Notes: generated from the sequence alone by a model not told the origin. Positions 27,660 to 35,789 are shown, counted from the stretch's first letter. The stretch is DNA of 64,000 nt from an uncultured Flavobacteriales bacterium (GCA_913063375.1 CAJXXR010000011.1:25125-89124); one strand, 5' to 3'. Program-made: numbers and translations.

Positions 27660-28799
27660 TTAGCTTAACTTTTTACTATACTTCGCAGGTGTGGTACCTT
27701 CAAATTTCTTGAACGAATTGTAAAAAGTACTTTCTGCCTTGAAGCCCACCTCACTAGCCAATACTTCTAAAGTAATCCCCTTCATTCGGGCCTTATTCTC
27801 CATAACTCGTTTAGCTTCCTCAATCCTGTGTTTATTGATGAAGGTACTAAAATTGGAATTTGTTTTATACTTGATTATTCTAGATAATTTCCCATAATGA
27901 ATATCGACTATACTAGACAGATCTACAATGGTAAACTCCTTTTGTTTAAAACATTTTGTTTCTGCTATAGCTTCAATAATGTCATTGAATAATTCATCGA
28001 AACCATCGTCATACCTCTTTTGAATTTCTTGATTGATTTCCTTAGTAACCATCAATACCTTTTCTTCAGTTTGAATGAAATATTGCTTTGTAGCAAAAAT
28101 GGCTAACCAATAGGTTAACACTAAATCGGTGAAACTCAGAATAAGGTAAATATAAAATCTAAATTCAATTTTAGTCGAAAATATCATAAGCGCAATAAGG
28201 AACAAACTACTCTGAACTAATAAATAAAGAAAACCCTTTAATATTGGTTGAATCCCAGAAAACAAACGCTGTTCTACAGCAGAATAATAGGCGCAAATTC
28301 TTTCTTCATTTTCTTTGAGTAATCGGAATATCTTCAACAAATAATAAATCACGAATAAATTGGCCGTCAGATAATAGCTCTGAAAATAAATGGATTTAGC
28401 AGGATCCTGAAACCATTCTACTTTCAACTCCTTTGGTAGAAATATGGCAAGAGCCGAAAAAAAAACAAACTCAATCAATCCGACAATTAAATGCCTATAC
28501 TCCTTTTTAAAAGACAATTCCCCCATCAATCGCTTGACATATAAATACAATAAGGGAAAAGACAAAAAATAGAATCGAATGGGAAGATAAAATAAAGAGG
28601 GATTTTCCCTGGTAAATCCTCGATTTGCCAAAACATGAATGATAAAAGAAGCCCCCCAAGTCAGCAAAAAGCAACCCATTAAAAAAGAAGGTTTCTTTTT
28701 AGAAGAACGTGCTACCAGAAAAACACCTAACAACAACCCTTGAACCAAGCACGCCAAGCTTATCAAGTCAGAAATTTTAAGCAAACTTATATTCTCCAT
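27660..28799 (-). CDS. membrane-anchored AraC-family transcriptional regulator
   Basis: 379 residues. About seven hydrophobic segments fill residues 1-235 (first LISLACLVQGLLLGVFLVA; others near 38-55, 70-88, 100-120, 135-155, 185-205 and 210-235). A soluble linker leads to an AraC/XylS-type DNA-binding domain at about 275-378, with the two helix-turn-helix parts HYGKLSRIIKYKTNSNFSTF and ITLEVLASEVGFKAESTFYN followed by FKKFEGTTPAKY. The combination is a common Bacteroidota regulator that reads a signal at or in the membrane. It could act on the neighbouring adhesin gene or on itself; no operator can be proposed. Leucine- and lysine-rich composition is normal for this genome. Confidence 0.8.
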   Translation of the reverse strand: MENISLLKISDLISLACLVQGLLLGVFLVARSSKKKPSFLMGCFLLTWGASFIIHVLANRGFTRENPSLFYLPIRFYFLSFPLLYLYVKRLMGELSFKKEYRHLIVGLIEFVFFSALAIFLPKELKVEWFQDPAKSIYFQSYYLTANLFVIYYLLKIFRLLKENEERICAYYSAVEQRLFSGIQPILKGFLYLLVQSSLFLIALMIFSTKIEFRFYIYLILSFTDLVLTYWLAIFATKQYFIQTEEKVLMVTKEINQEIQKRYDDGFDELFNDIIEAIAETKCFKQKEFTIVDLSSIVDIHYGKLSRIIKYKTNSNFSTFINKHRIEEAKRVMENKARMKGITLEVLASEVGFKAESTFYNSFKKFEGTTPAKYSKKLS

Positions 28800-29216
28800 A
28801 AAGTATTAATTACACAAAAAGACAAGTAGGACCCTTGCTAGAAAATTGAAATTAATTATACCATTATAATTATTACACTATATCTCTTCCAACATCTCCA
28901 CCCATCTTGACACAAAGATAAGACCAGCCTACTGAAGAAAGTTGGAGAAAAACGCTATAAATTCTTTAAATCATGGAAAATGCAAGGTTATTCCCCTTGT
29001 TAAGTTGAATAATTCCACACTAAATATCCGAATCATTGAAATTTTCAACATATCAAATAATTATTCTCCTTCCCCTTTCAAATAACAGATCCTCACTTTT
29101 ACTAAACTAATTTTAATAACAAAGGATAAATCAAAGCCTAAATCTAAACAACCTCAACCATCTAAATGCCAGTGTTTTAAATTTATTTTTCACTGTTTTT
29201 TCACTATATTAAGATT
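28800..29216. other. 417-base divergent intergenic region
   Basis: Very AT-rich region between the divergent regulator (start 28799) and dehydrogenase (start 29217). It contains AATTATA-CC-ATTATAATT near 28855 and a small CAAGG/CCTTG hairpin near 28983, but no consensus -7 element and no ORF I would support. Confidence 0.3.
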
Positions 29217-30365
29217 ATGGATACTGAATATAATATTATAATTGCAGGAGCAGGTGGCATTGCGCAAGCTGTTGGATTAATTTTGGCCCAAAGAAGTGAA
29301 GTAACGCCTAAAATATTTATTGGAAATAGAACTTTATCTAAAGCTCAAAGAACGGCTGAATGGATTCAAGAAGGGACTACAAAATCCTGTAAAGTTGAGG
29401 CCTTTCATTTAAGCGAAACAGCACTTACCGAAGAAATGAAATATATCTTCAATGGTGGAGATATAATCTTGGATTGCCTCCCGGGAAGCCAAGCACCAAG
29501 GATTGCCAAATATGCCTTGGAGTATAATTGTCACTATGCCAATCTTACAGAACATGTACAAGAAACCAATCAAATAATAGAAATAGCTAAAAATGCAGAG
29601 ACAGGTTTTATTCTACAATCAGGAATCGCTCCAGGCTATATCGATATTTTGGGGCATCACCTTTTTAGACAATTCTGCAAGATTCACAATGTAAGGAAAG
29701 TAGACCTATTGGAATTGAAGGTGGGGGCACTAACAGATCATGCGGTAGCACCACATTATTATGGATTTACCTGGAGCCCGGTTGGAGTTGCAACAGAATA
29801 CCTTGAAGATGCAATCGTTTTAAGAGACTATAGAAAAACATTTATTCCAGCACTTAGCGAACGATCCACTATTCTAATAGATGGCTTTGTATACGAACAA
29901 GATTTAACTTCTGGCGGTGCAGCCGATCTTCCAGATGCATTGGCTGGCAAAGTGAAAAAATTAGATTATAAAACCCTTAGGTATCCAGGACATTACACAT
30001 GGATAGATAGCCAACTTTCCAAAATCGAGGGAAGCTCAGAATCTCATATTTCCGATTTACAGCAAAAAATGGAATTGGAAATTCCCCATATTGACAACGA
30101 CCAGATTATTCTATACGCTGCCGTTCAAGGAAAAGACAAAAATGGAGTTTTAAGACGGAAAGAACACGTGGCACGAATTCTTCCGCAAAGAATAGGAAAA
30201 CATGTGCTAAAAGCAATACAAGTTACCACTGCTTCCCCCTTAATTCAAGCTGCCCAATTATTACTAGAAACAAATGCCAAAGGAATCATTTTACAAAGCC
30301 ACTTGGACCCTAAACATTTTCTAGAAGGGAATTATATAAGCCCCGTTTTTGGCTATATATCTTAA
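29217..30365 (+). CDS. saccharopine dehydrogenase family protein (Lys9-like)
   Basis: 382 residues. The N-terminus has a Rossmann dinucleotide fold (IIIAGAGGIAQAVGLILAQR; GAGGIA at about 10-15, then FIGNRTLSKAQ), followed by ILDCLPGSQAPRIAKYAL, TEHVQETNQI and SGIAPGYIDILGHHLF, matching the saccharopine dehydrogenase/carboxynorspermidine synthase superfamily. NAD(P)-dependent oxidoreduction of an imine between amino acids is the family reaction; the substrate here is unknown, as no lysine or polyamine biosynthesis gene is adjacent. The C-terminal domain (IQVTTASPLIQAAQLLLETN) is of normal length. It is cytoplasmic and seems transcribed alone; the next gene begins 127 bases on. Confidence 0.8.
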   Translation: MDTEYNIIIAGAGGIAQAVGLILAQRSEVTPKIFIGNRTLSKAQRTAEWIQEGTTKSCKVEAFHLSETALTEEMKYIFNGGDIILDCLPGSQAPRIAKYALEYNCHYANLTEHVQETNQIIEIAKNAETGFILQSGIAPGYIDILGHHLFRQFCKIHNVRKVDLLELKVGALTDHAVAPHYYGFTWSPVGVATEYLEDAIVLRDYRKTFIPALSERSTILIDGFVYEQDLTSGGAADLPDALAGKVKKLDYKTLRYPGHYTWIDSQLSKIEGSSESHISDLQQKMELEIPHIDNDQIILYAAVQGKDKNGVLRRKEHVARILPQRIGKHVLKAIQVTTASPLIQAAQLLLETNAKGIILQSHLDPKHFLEGNYISPVFGYIS

Positions 30366-30491
30366 GCGCTATTTGCTTAATTAACAACATTTTGCTAAAT
30401 TAACAAAAGGCTTTCACAGCTGTCAGTCGCAAGTTTTTAAATTTTTCTTAACTATATCTATAACTCACTTATAAATATAATTGCCCCCACA

Positions 30492-31361
30492 ATGATTGAT
30501 AAAATTGGACGCTCCATTGAAAAGGCGCTGAATATTTTCAGTTTTGAGACCTTTGTATTTTACTTTGCCATTGCCTTTCTCAGTCTACTTATTGAATGGA
30601 TGGCTGTTGGCTGGGAAAAATCTTCTTTAAAAAAACTAGTGGCCTTCAAGAAAACAGTAAGAACTGATTTCATCCTATTCCTGCTAAACGCGTTCAAATT
30701 GTATGATTTAGTCACCATTGTATTGTCCTTCGGTATTTGTCACTTTATAACCTTCCTAATCCACGAAACCATACATCTTGATCTTATAGTAGAAATCAAA
30801 AATTATTATGCAGAACTATTCATCCTCTTCATGGTTTCCGATATCAAAACCTATTTTGCACATTATTTACTGCATAGAACCCCATCATTATGGCAGCTGC
30901 ATGAATTCCATCATTCAGCAACAGAAATGTGCCTTTTCACTAGATATAGAGATCATTTCGTAGAAAGAGCCCTTAGAAGACTACTGGACATAATCCCGGT
31001 TGTAATATTAGGTTCCACCATCCAAACCTATCTCATCATCCAGATAGTGCTAGAAGCACATAAACTTCTGGTACATTCAAACATTAAATCCGACTGGGGA
31101 CTCCTTGGAAAATACCTTATAGTTTCACCAGCTGCGCATATGATTCATCATTCCAATCAACCTGAACATTATGATAAGAACTTTGGGAACACCTTAATAA
31201 TTTGGGATCGCCTATTTGGCACCTATCATGCTCCAGAACCGGTAGAAGAGATGGGAATACCCAATAATAATTATAATAAAAAAGGCTTTGTTTGGGATAC
31301 TTTACTGAGTCTAAAAAATTTCAAAAACAGCCTTTTTTCCAAAAAAAATCCCACTAATTAA
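30492..31361 (+). CDS. fatty acid hydroxylase / sterol desaturase family membrane protein
   Basis: 289 residues with hydrophobic segments near 20-40, 75-95 and 115-130, and the histidine boxes of the family: AHYLLHRTP (HxxxH), LHEFHHSAT (HxxHH) and HMIHHSN (HxxHH). These bind a di-iron centre that hydroxylates or desaturates lipids at the membrane. Length and box spacing fit bacterial members acting on fatty acids, carotenoids or ether lipids; the substrate is not visible. WDRLFGTYHAPE near the end is also typical. Its last codons and TAA lie inside the inverted repeat that ends the convergent gene (31341-31372). Confidence 0.88.
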   Translation: MIDKIGRSIEKALNIFSFETFVFYFAIAFLSLLIEWMAVGWEKSSLKKLVAFKKTVRTDFILFLLNAFKLYDLVTIVLSFGICHFITFLIHETIHLDLIVEIKNYYAELFILFMVSDIKTYFAHYLLHRTPSLWQLHEFHHSATEMCLFTRYRDHFVERALRRLLDIIPVVILGSTIQTYLIIQIVLEAHKLLVHSNIKSDWGLLGKYLIVSPAAHMIHHSNQPEHYDKNFGNTLIIWDRLFGTYHAPEPVEEMGIPNNNYNKKGFVWDTLLSLKNFKNSLFSKKNPTN

Positions 31362-31372
31362 ATAATGGGATT
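31341..31372 (-). terminator. terminator of the 31394 gene, overlapping the hydroxylase stop codon
   Basis: AATCCCA (31347-31353) pairs with TGGGATT (31366-31372); on the minus strand it is followed by a T-run of eight. The hydroxylase TAA (31359-31361) lies in the loop. Confidence 0.6.
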
Positions 31373-31393
31373 CTCAATATTTACGCTTCCTAA

Positions 31394-31960
31394 TTAAATG
31401 GAGTACTTTATTTTTTTCAAATGCCATAGCAATATTTTCTCTGCCTCAGCACTAGAGGAATGATATAAGGTACCAACCTGAACACTTACTGAAATTTTAT
31501 CATCCACCACTTTTACAGCTACAGATGAATATCCTTTATTATCCTCTTCTCCTTTTTTTACAATAGCGAAATTTATAATCGTGTAGTCTTTATAGCCTTT
31601 GGTTTCAATGAATTCAAAATTCAAATTTGAAAAAATATCAGCGATCCTATTTAATCCATTCTTCACTTCAGCAATCACAACTTCCTCTGTAATCTTAAGC
31701 TTAGATTTACCTGTCTTCACTTCGTAGTTCGCCACTCGAATATCAACAATGGTTTCTGTACCTTTTTTATTGTCTTTAAGCTGATATTTGGTTTCCCATT
31801 TTGATTGTTTTGATTTATTTTCATCAACCTTCCACAATTTTTCCTTTAATGAATAACTAAATCCACTGGATAATTCCAAAGTTGACGTTTGAGCTTGTAA
31901 CCCAGAAAATGTAAAAAAAAGAACCAAGATTAGTCCTTTCATAAACCAAGAGGTTTTCAT
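31394..31960 (-). CDS. exported protein of unknown function, 188 aa
   Basis: Signal peptide MKTSWFMKGLILVLFFTFSG...LQAQ. The mature domain has a helix-strand arrangement (KLKITEEVVIAEVKNGLNRI, DIFSNLNFEFIETKGYKDYT, YSSVAVKVVDDKISVSVQVG, EAEKILLWHLKKIKYS), compatible with a small periplasmic alpha/beta protein. No cysteines in the mature part and no lipobox. It is convergent with the hydroxylase gene and followed by its own terminator. A second ATG at codon 7 is a possible start, but the first gives the normal basic n-region. Unknown function. Confidence 0.5.
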   Translation of the reverse strand: MKTSWFMKGLILVLFFTFSGLQAQTSTLELSSGFSYSLKEKLWKVDENKSKQSKWETKYQLKDNKKGTETIVDIRVANYEVKTGKSKLKITEEVVIAEVKNGLNRIADIFSNLNFEFIETKGYKDYTIINFAIVKKGEEDNKGYSSVAVKVVDDKISVSVQVGTLYHSSSAEAEKILLWHLKKIKYSI

Positions 31961-32170
31961 ATAAATTCGATTTTTATTAAACTAAGTATACCAGCAATAT
32001 AGGATTAATATAATGCATAGGAATCAAAATCATCGATTCATACTATCTTCAACGCCATAAACTCATTAATCAACTTAGTTACAATTAATTGCACTTTATT
32101 ACTTAATAATACCTGAATTCTGGTAGTAAAATCACTGGATTCTGGTATTTTATTGATCAATAATTGTAGT

Positions 32171-32178
32171 TATATTTG
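32171..32178 (+). promoter_or_regulatory. -7 element for the zinc-ribbon gene
   Basis: TATATTTG, exact match to TAnnTTTG, 58 bases before the ATG at 32236. Confidence 0.4.
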
Positions 32179-32235
32179 TACCAAGACTATCTTATATAAT
32201 ATTAATAATTATGAATTTTAATAAGACTTTTTAAT

Positions 32236-32409
32236 ATGATTATTAAAAACCTATGCGGCTATCACATCGCCATCTGCTCCAAGTGTGATGACCTAGTGGA
32301 TAAAATGGATGAAGAATGTCAGAAGTGTGGACACTACTTTACCATGGAAGAAGAAACTTCGACAATAAGCCAAAATTCAAAAGAAGTGGTTAAAAACATT
32401 GAAGAATAA
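32236..32409 (+). CDS. small zinc-ribbon protein, 57 aa
   Basis: An ORF of 57 codons with an acidic, soluble product. It carries two Cys pairs, ICSKCDDLVDKMDEECQKCG (C14-x2-C17...C28-x2-C31), the layout of a rubredoxin-like/zinc-ribbon knuckle, followed by HYF and an acidic/Ser tail. The regular spacing and an exact -7 element upstream make it likely to be a true gene. Zinc binding is predicted from the Cys pattern; function unknown. An inverted repeat (CCATATTC at 32437-32444, GAATATGG at 32465-32472) lies 27 bases after its stop. Confidence 0.6.
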   Translation: MIIKNLCGYHIAICSKCDDLVDKMDEECQKCGHYFTMEEETSTISQNSKEVVKNIEE

Positions 32410-32475
32410 ACAATGTTAAAATTTCTAATTAAATCACCATATTCCGTTAGTTTAATATATACCAGAATATGGAGG

Positions 32476-32506
32476 TTTGCTATCCTATTATTTGTGCGTA
32501 GCTTTG
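32476..32506 (+). promoter_or_regulatory. complete Bacteroidota consensus promoter
   Basis: TTTG (32476-32479), 19-base spacer, TAGCTTTG (32499-32506): exact matches to both the -33 and -7 elements. Predicted start near 32512. The inverted repeat 32437-32472 ends three bases upstream and could be an operator. Confidence 0.65.
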
Positions 32507-32511
32507 TAGCT

Positions 32512-32640
32512 TGAATTAAAAATACACCCAAAATATTAATAACAGGATCATCATAATAATGGGTATTTATGGTTATAAATTTTTCACCCCAGTATTAGAT
32601 CACTGTTTAAACACCTCAGATTTCTGAGGTGTTTTTTTTT
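32512..32640 (+). ncRNA. putative small transcript C (sRNA or 22-codon microORF)
   Basis: About 129 nt between an exact promoter and a strong terminator. It contains one ATG frame, 32559-32627 (MGIYGYKFFTPVLDHCLNTS...), whose TGA lies inside the terminator stem, so translation to the end would disturb hairpin formation. It could be a regulatory RNA, a microprotein gene or an attenuator-like unit. No known family recognised. Confidence 0.45.
32611..32640 (+). terminator. rho-independent terminator of transcript C
   Basis: ACACCTCAG pairs with CTGAGGTGT, followed by nine Ts. Confidence 0.85.
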
Positions 32641-32757
32641 ATAGATACTCCCCCAAACCCATTACATTTAATGGTATCAAGCTTCCACTCTTTAATCCCT
32701 ATTACATTGCTTTCGTATTTTTTCACCAAAAAGTATTCACATTTTAAAAAATAGTTT

Positions 32758-32765
32758 TACATTTG
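32758..32765 (+). promoter_or_regulatory. -7 element and possible operator of the marR-type gene
   Basis: TACATTTG, exact -7 match, 31 bases before the start at 32789. The overlapping ACATTTGTACATACATTA is partly palindromic around TGTACA, so it may also hold the MarR operator. The operator part is a guess. Confidence 0.4.
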
Positions 32766-32788
32766 TACATACATTAATCGACTAGGCA

Positions 32789-33220
32789 ATGAAGAAGGAC
32801 TATTTTAAAACCATTCATACCATTATCAAAACAGGACACTGGATAACGGATCAAATTAGCAAAGAGTTGAAAGAACTTGATATGACAGAGCCTCAATACA
32901 ATGTATTGAGAACACTCAAGATAGCTAATGATGAACCTTTAACCGTTCAAGAAATTTTGGATGGGATGGTACAAAAAAGTAGCAATGTCAGTAGAATCAT
33001 TGATAAACTACTTTCAAAAGGACTCGTGGACAGACAAATTTGCCCAAGCAACCGTCGAAAAATGGATATCACCATGACCAAAGTCGGTCATGAGCTTCTT
33101 TTAGAAATGGATCGAAAAGTCTACGGCCTTCATGAGCCTATGCACGATAGATTGGATTCTGAAGAATTGAAAACCTTAGATAAACTCATCACGAAATTAA
33201 CAACCAATCACCATGACTAA
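32789..33220 (+). CDS. MarR family transcriptional regulator
   Basis: 143 residues, cytoplasmic. The winged-helix core reads LDMTEPQYNVLRTLKIANDE, then LTVQEILDGMVQKSSNVSRI (recognition helix), then LLSKGLVDRQICPSNRRKMD (wing with the conserved D-R-x-x-x-x-x-x-R-R) and helices for dimerisation. MarR proteins repress neighbouring genes and let go on binding a phenolic, quinone or oxidant signal. A single Cys in the wing (QICPSNRR) could be a redox sensor, as in some quinone- or organic-hydroperoxide-responsive members. It overlaps the flavin reductase gene by 8 bases, so it very likely regulates this operon and itself. Confidence 0.88.
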   Translation: MKKDYFKTIHTIIKTGHWITDQISKELKELDMTEPQYNVLRTLKIANDEPLTVQEILDGMVQKSSNVSRIIDKLLSKGLVDRQICPSNRRKMDITMTKVGHELLLEMDRKVYGLHEPMHDRLDSEELKTLDKLITKLTTNHHD

Positions 33221-33752
33221 AAAAATAGTAGCCTTCGGAGCAAGCAACAGTAAAAAGTCAATCAACAGTCAACTGGCAACATTTACGGCAAATCAGGTAG
33301 AAAATGCCACTGTGAACACCTTAAACCTGAATGATTTTGAAATGCCAATATATAGCGTTGATAGAGAACAGGAAACTGGGATTCCAGCATTGGCCCATGC
33401 TTTTAAAGAGGAGATAAAAAATGCAGATGCCATCGTTATTTCTTTTGCAGAACACAATGGATCTTATTCTGTAGCATTCAAAAACATCTACGATTGGATG
33501 TCAAGAATTGAGCAAAACGTATGGATGAATAAACCTATGTTTCTTTTAGCAACCTCCCCAGGTGGATATGGTGCAAAAACAGTACTGAACCACGCTACAG
33601 GAATTTTCAAAAGATCAAATACAAATACTGTAGTTAGCTTTTCACTGCCATCGTTTATGCAAAATTTCACGGAAGAAGGAATTCTAAATGAAGAACTAAA
33701 CACTGAATTCAAAGAGCAATTGAATCAGTTTTCAGCTGCACTTAGCAATTAA
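33213..33752 (+). CDS. NADPH-dependent FMN reductase family protein
   Basis: 179 residues of flavodoxin-like fold. IVAFGASNSKKSINSQLATF binds the FMN phosphate; NADAIVISFAEHNGSYSVAF and the following FKNIYDWMSR match the E(H/Y)NGS...KNxxDW motif of NAD(P)H:FMN/quinone/chromate/azo reductases; FLLATSPGGYGAK supplies the second flavin loop. Such enzymes reduce quinones, nitro or azo compounds with NADPH. The start overlaps the MarR gene by eight bases and a terminator follows at 33768-33796, so regulator and enzyme form a two-gene operon. Substrate unknown; an electrophile or quinone defence is likely from context. Confidence 0.88.
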   Translation: MTKKIVAFGASNSKKSINSQLATFTANQVENATVNTLNLNDFEMPIYSVDREQETGIPALAHAFKEEIKNADAIVISFAEHNGSYSVAFKNIYDWMSRIEQNVWMNKPMFLLATSPGGYGAKTVLNHATGIFKRSNTNTVVSFSLPSFMQNFTEEGILNEELNTEFKEQLNQFSAALSN

Positions 33753-33767
33753 GTCAACAACATAAAT

Positions 33768-33796
33768 GAATCAACCAACAGTGTTGATTCTTTTTT
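33768..33796 (+). terminator. terminator of the marR-reductase operon
   Basis: GAATCAAC pairs with GTTGATTC around a seven-base loop, then six Ts. Confidence 0.8.
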
Positions 33797-33839
33797 ACCA
33801 CAATTCATGTACCTACAATTATCATACATACACTCGTAA

Positions 33840-34589
33840 ATGAAGAGAATACTTATTTTAGTAATCGTCACATTGCTCTTGATTCCATTATCAGTCAAAG
33901 CTCAATCTGACAAGCCAAGTATTCAGGCCAATTTAGGAATTCGAGGACGATGGCAAACTGGAAATCTTAATCAATTGGGATTAATCCCCAATGCCGCAAT
34001 TCTACTTCAAAGTGAAAACATCAGCCTTAAAATCAACAGCTCATACCAATACCTACTGGTCGAAAATTTTAATCCAGTAAACGACTTCTGGACATTTTCT
34101 GTATTGAAATGGCAAACCAAAAGGAAAATACACCCAATAATAGGCGCCAACTTTGGTTTCGCTAAATCCTATAAAATCAAACAATCGTACAGCTATGGGA
34201 TGGGTTATGAAGCCAGACTTTATGAAAAGTCAGATAAGGAATATTTGTATACAGGTCTATTAGTTGGATATATGAATTTCCAATTTGAACATGCCAATTC
34301 TCATACAGGTGCCCACATGGGATTACTGCTATCTTCTGCCATCCCGGTAAGTGATAAGATATTTATGACTATTGGTTTGAAATCCTATCACTCTTTGAAA
34401 GAAATAGATTTCTGGGGCGGGAGTAGTCAGATTATGCTTAACTATCAATTTAAGAAGAATCTTTCTCTAAACATAAGTCAAGATATCGTTTTCAATAACC
34501 AAAACGAACCAGGTATTAAGCAGTTAAATACACTCATGCTATTTGGTGTTCGATACTACCTATTCGCAAATCACAAACAATCAAAATAG
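33840..34589 (+). CDS. outer-membrane beta-barrel protein, DUF481-like
   Basis: 249 residues with signal peptide (MKRILILVIVTLLLIPLSVKAQ). The mature sequence is a ladder of amphipathic strands (IQANLGIRGRWQTGNLNQLG, ISLKINSSYQYLLVENFNPV, QIMLNYQFKKNLSLNISQDI) typical of outer-membrane barrels; the RGRWQTGNLNQ start is like DUF481 'salt-induced' proteins, in which an R-x-x-TGNxxQ loop recurs. It ends LMLFGVRYYLFANHKQSK, so the barrel's final strand is followed by a short polar tail. The isochorismatase-like gene follows 16 bases on, so the two probably form an operon. Confidence 0.6.
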   Translation: MKRILILVIVTLLLIPLSVKAQSDKPSIQANLGIRGRWQTGNLNQLGLIPNAAILLQSENISLKINSSYQYLLVENFNPVNDFWTFSVLKWQTKRKIHPIIGANFGFAKSYKIKQSYSYGMGYEARLYEKSDKEYLYTGLLVGYMNFQFEHANSHTGAHMGLLLSSAIPVSDKIFMTIGLKSYHSLKEIDFWGGSSQIMLNYQFKKNLSLNISQDIVFNNQNEPGIKQLNTLMLFGVRYYLFANHKQSK

Positions 34590-34605
34590 CCAAAACAAAA
34601 ACATC

Positions 34606-35355
34606 ATGAAAACAAGTAAACTAATAATCGCAGGGAGTGTTATAATAGGGTTATGCACAATGGCCTTTACAGCCACCAATCCAAAGCCTGAACAGGGAAA
34701 AGACACTATAGGAGATCAATACATTCCCAGAAATCCAAAAAAGGACCATCTCCTTACTTCAGAAAATACAGTGTTGCTAGTCATAGATTGGCAAGATGAA
34801 ATGCTGGGAATGGTAAGAAATATTGACAAAGATATCTTAACCAACAATATCCAAGCAATAATCAAAACAGCCAATGTTTTCGATATTCCCGTGATAGAGT
34901 CGACAATTGGAGTCAACCTTGGTGCAAATAAACCAACAGTCCCCTCAATAAAACAAGAAATTGAATCCAATGTCCAGAACATTGATAGAATATCCCTCAA
35001 TGCCTGGCAAAATAAAGCAGTGGTAGAGGCTGTTAAAAAAACCGGAAGAAAGAAGATTATCATGACAGGACTTTGGACGTCAGGATGCCCTACCTATACC
35101 GCACTAGATGCCCTCGCTGACGGTTACGAAGTATATATTCTAGCCGATGTAATGGGAGATGCTACAACAGATGCTCACAACAGAGCTATTGACAGAATGG
35201 TCCAAGCGGGTGCTATTCCATTTACTTGGGAAGGAGCTGGAGCAGAAATACTCAGAGCATATACTCATCCAAAAGCTATGCAGGATGAGAAAATAGAAGG
35301 AGGATTTGTCGGAATAATGAAAGAACATTTCTATCCTTTTGCCGGGAAATACTAA
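34606..35355 (+). CDS. exported or anchored cysteine hydrolase (isochorismatase-like)
   Basis: 249 residues from ATG at 34606; the frame opens earlier but inside the previous gene. Residues 4-24 form a signal or anchor (LIIAGSVIIGLCTMAFTA), unusual for a normally cytoplasmic family. The hydrolase domain has the Asp of LLVIDWQDEML, a Lys in KKTGRKKIIMTG and the catalytic Cys of TGLWTSGCPTYTALDALADG, the Asp-Lys-Cys triad of isochorismatase/YcaC/nicotinamidase hydrolases; YILADVMGDATTDAHNRAI follows. Closest to YcaC-type amidases of unknown substrate. It lies behind the barrel gene and near the MarR-reductase pair, so a detoxification role is plausible. Confidence 0.82.
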   Translation: MKTSKLIIAGSVIIGLCTMAFTATNPKPEQGKDTIGDQYIPRNPKKDHLLTSENTVLLVIDWQDEMLGMVRNIDKDILTNNIQAIIKTANVFDIPVIESTIGVNLGANKPTVPSIKQEIESNVQNIDRISLNAWQNKAVVEAVKKTGRKKIIMTGLWTSGCPTYTALDALADGYEVYILADVMGDATTDAHNRAIDRMVQAGAIPFTWEGAGAEILRAYTHPKAMQDEKIEGGFVGIMKEHFYPFAGKY

Positions 35356-35474
35356 CCAAAAATAAAAAGGGCATTACAACTTACCTTTGACTCCTTTAAA
35401 ATAAGCTTAATAAAGGAATATATTCGCGATTCCAATCGCGTTGGTAAAAAAATAAAGCAGTACTATATCTAAAC

Positions 35475-35504
35475 AAAAAAGCCTCGAATATATTCGAGGC
35501 TTTT
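35475..35504 (-). terminator. terminator of the PhnA-domain gene
   Basis: AAAAAAGCCTCGAATATATTCGAGGCTTTT folds into a stem of at least 10 bp; the minus-strand T-run follows. It can also stop + transcription from 35355. The palindrome CGCGATT-CC-AATCGCG (35425-35440) lies just upstream. Confidence 0.8.
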
Positions 35505-35507
35505 ATA

Positions 35508-35720
35508 TTAATTCTTCTTTTTCAAGAATTGTGTCTTTAGAACTATTGTAGCTTTTCCAATTCTACATTCTACTTCTGTAGGACTCCCTGTTAAACGAAC
35601 AGATTTGATAACTGTTCCTTGCTTCAAGTTAAGAGAACTACCTTTTACTTTTAGTGTCTTATTTACAATAACAGCATCCCCGTCATTTAATACGTTTCCG
35701 ACGCAATCTTTAGTATCCAT
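35508..35720 (-). CDS. PhnA (YjdM) domain protein, short form
   Basis: 70 residues. DCVGNVLNDGDAVIVNKTLK, then VKGSSLNLKQGTVIKSVRLT, then CRIGKATIVLKTQFLKKK is the C-terminal domain of PhnA/YjdM, an SH3-like fold; the N-terminal zinc ribbon of the full protein is missing, a common Bacteroidota form. Despite the name, no phosphonate activity is established for the short form. It has its own promoter (35757-35789) and terminator. Confidence 0.85.
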   Translation of the reverse strand: MDTKDCVGNVLNDGDAVIVNKTLKVKGSSLNLKQGTVIKSVRLTGSPTEVECRIGKATIVLKTQFLKKKN

Positions 35721-35756
35721 AGTATGCTTATTTCAATTTATTTTCTTCGCTTATAG

Positions 35757-35789
35757 CAAAGCTAAAATTATTTTGGAGAACACTGACAA
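35757..35789 (-). promoter_or_regulatory. promoter of the PhnA-domain gene
   Basis: Read on the minus strand: TTG, a 22-base spacer, then TAGCTTTG (35757-35764), an exact -7 element 37 bases before the ATG. Confidence 0.5.

Larger units (their letters stand above)
32410..32788. other. 379-base intergenic region with inverted repeat, full promoter, short transcript and terminator
   Basis: From left to right: inverted repeat CCATATTC/GAATATGG, a complete Bacteroidota promoter (32476-32506), a short transcript with a 22-codon ATG frame, its terminator (32611-32640), and the -7 element of the MarR gene (32758-32765). Confidence 0.5.

Noticed and set aside
28800..29216. Search for a divergent operator of the AraC-type regulator
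   Set aside because: Only weak AT palindromes; nothing distinguishable from background composition.
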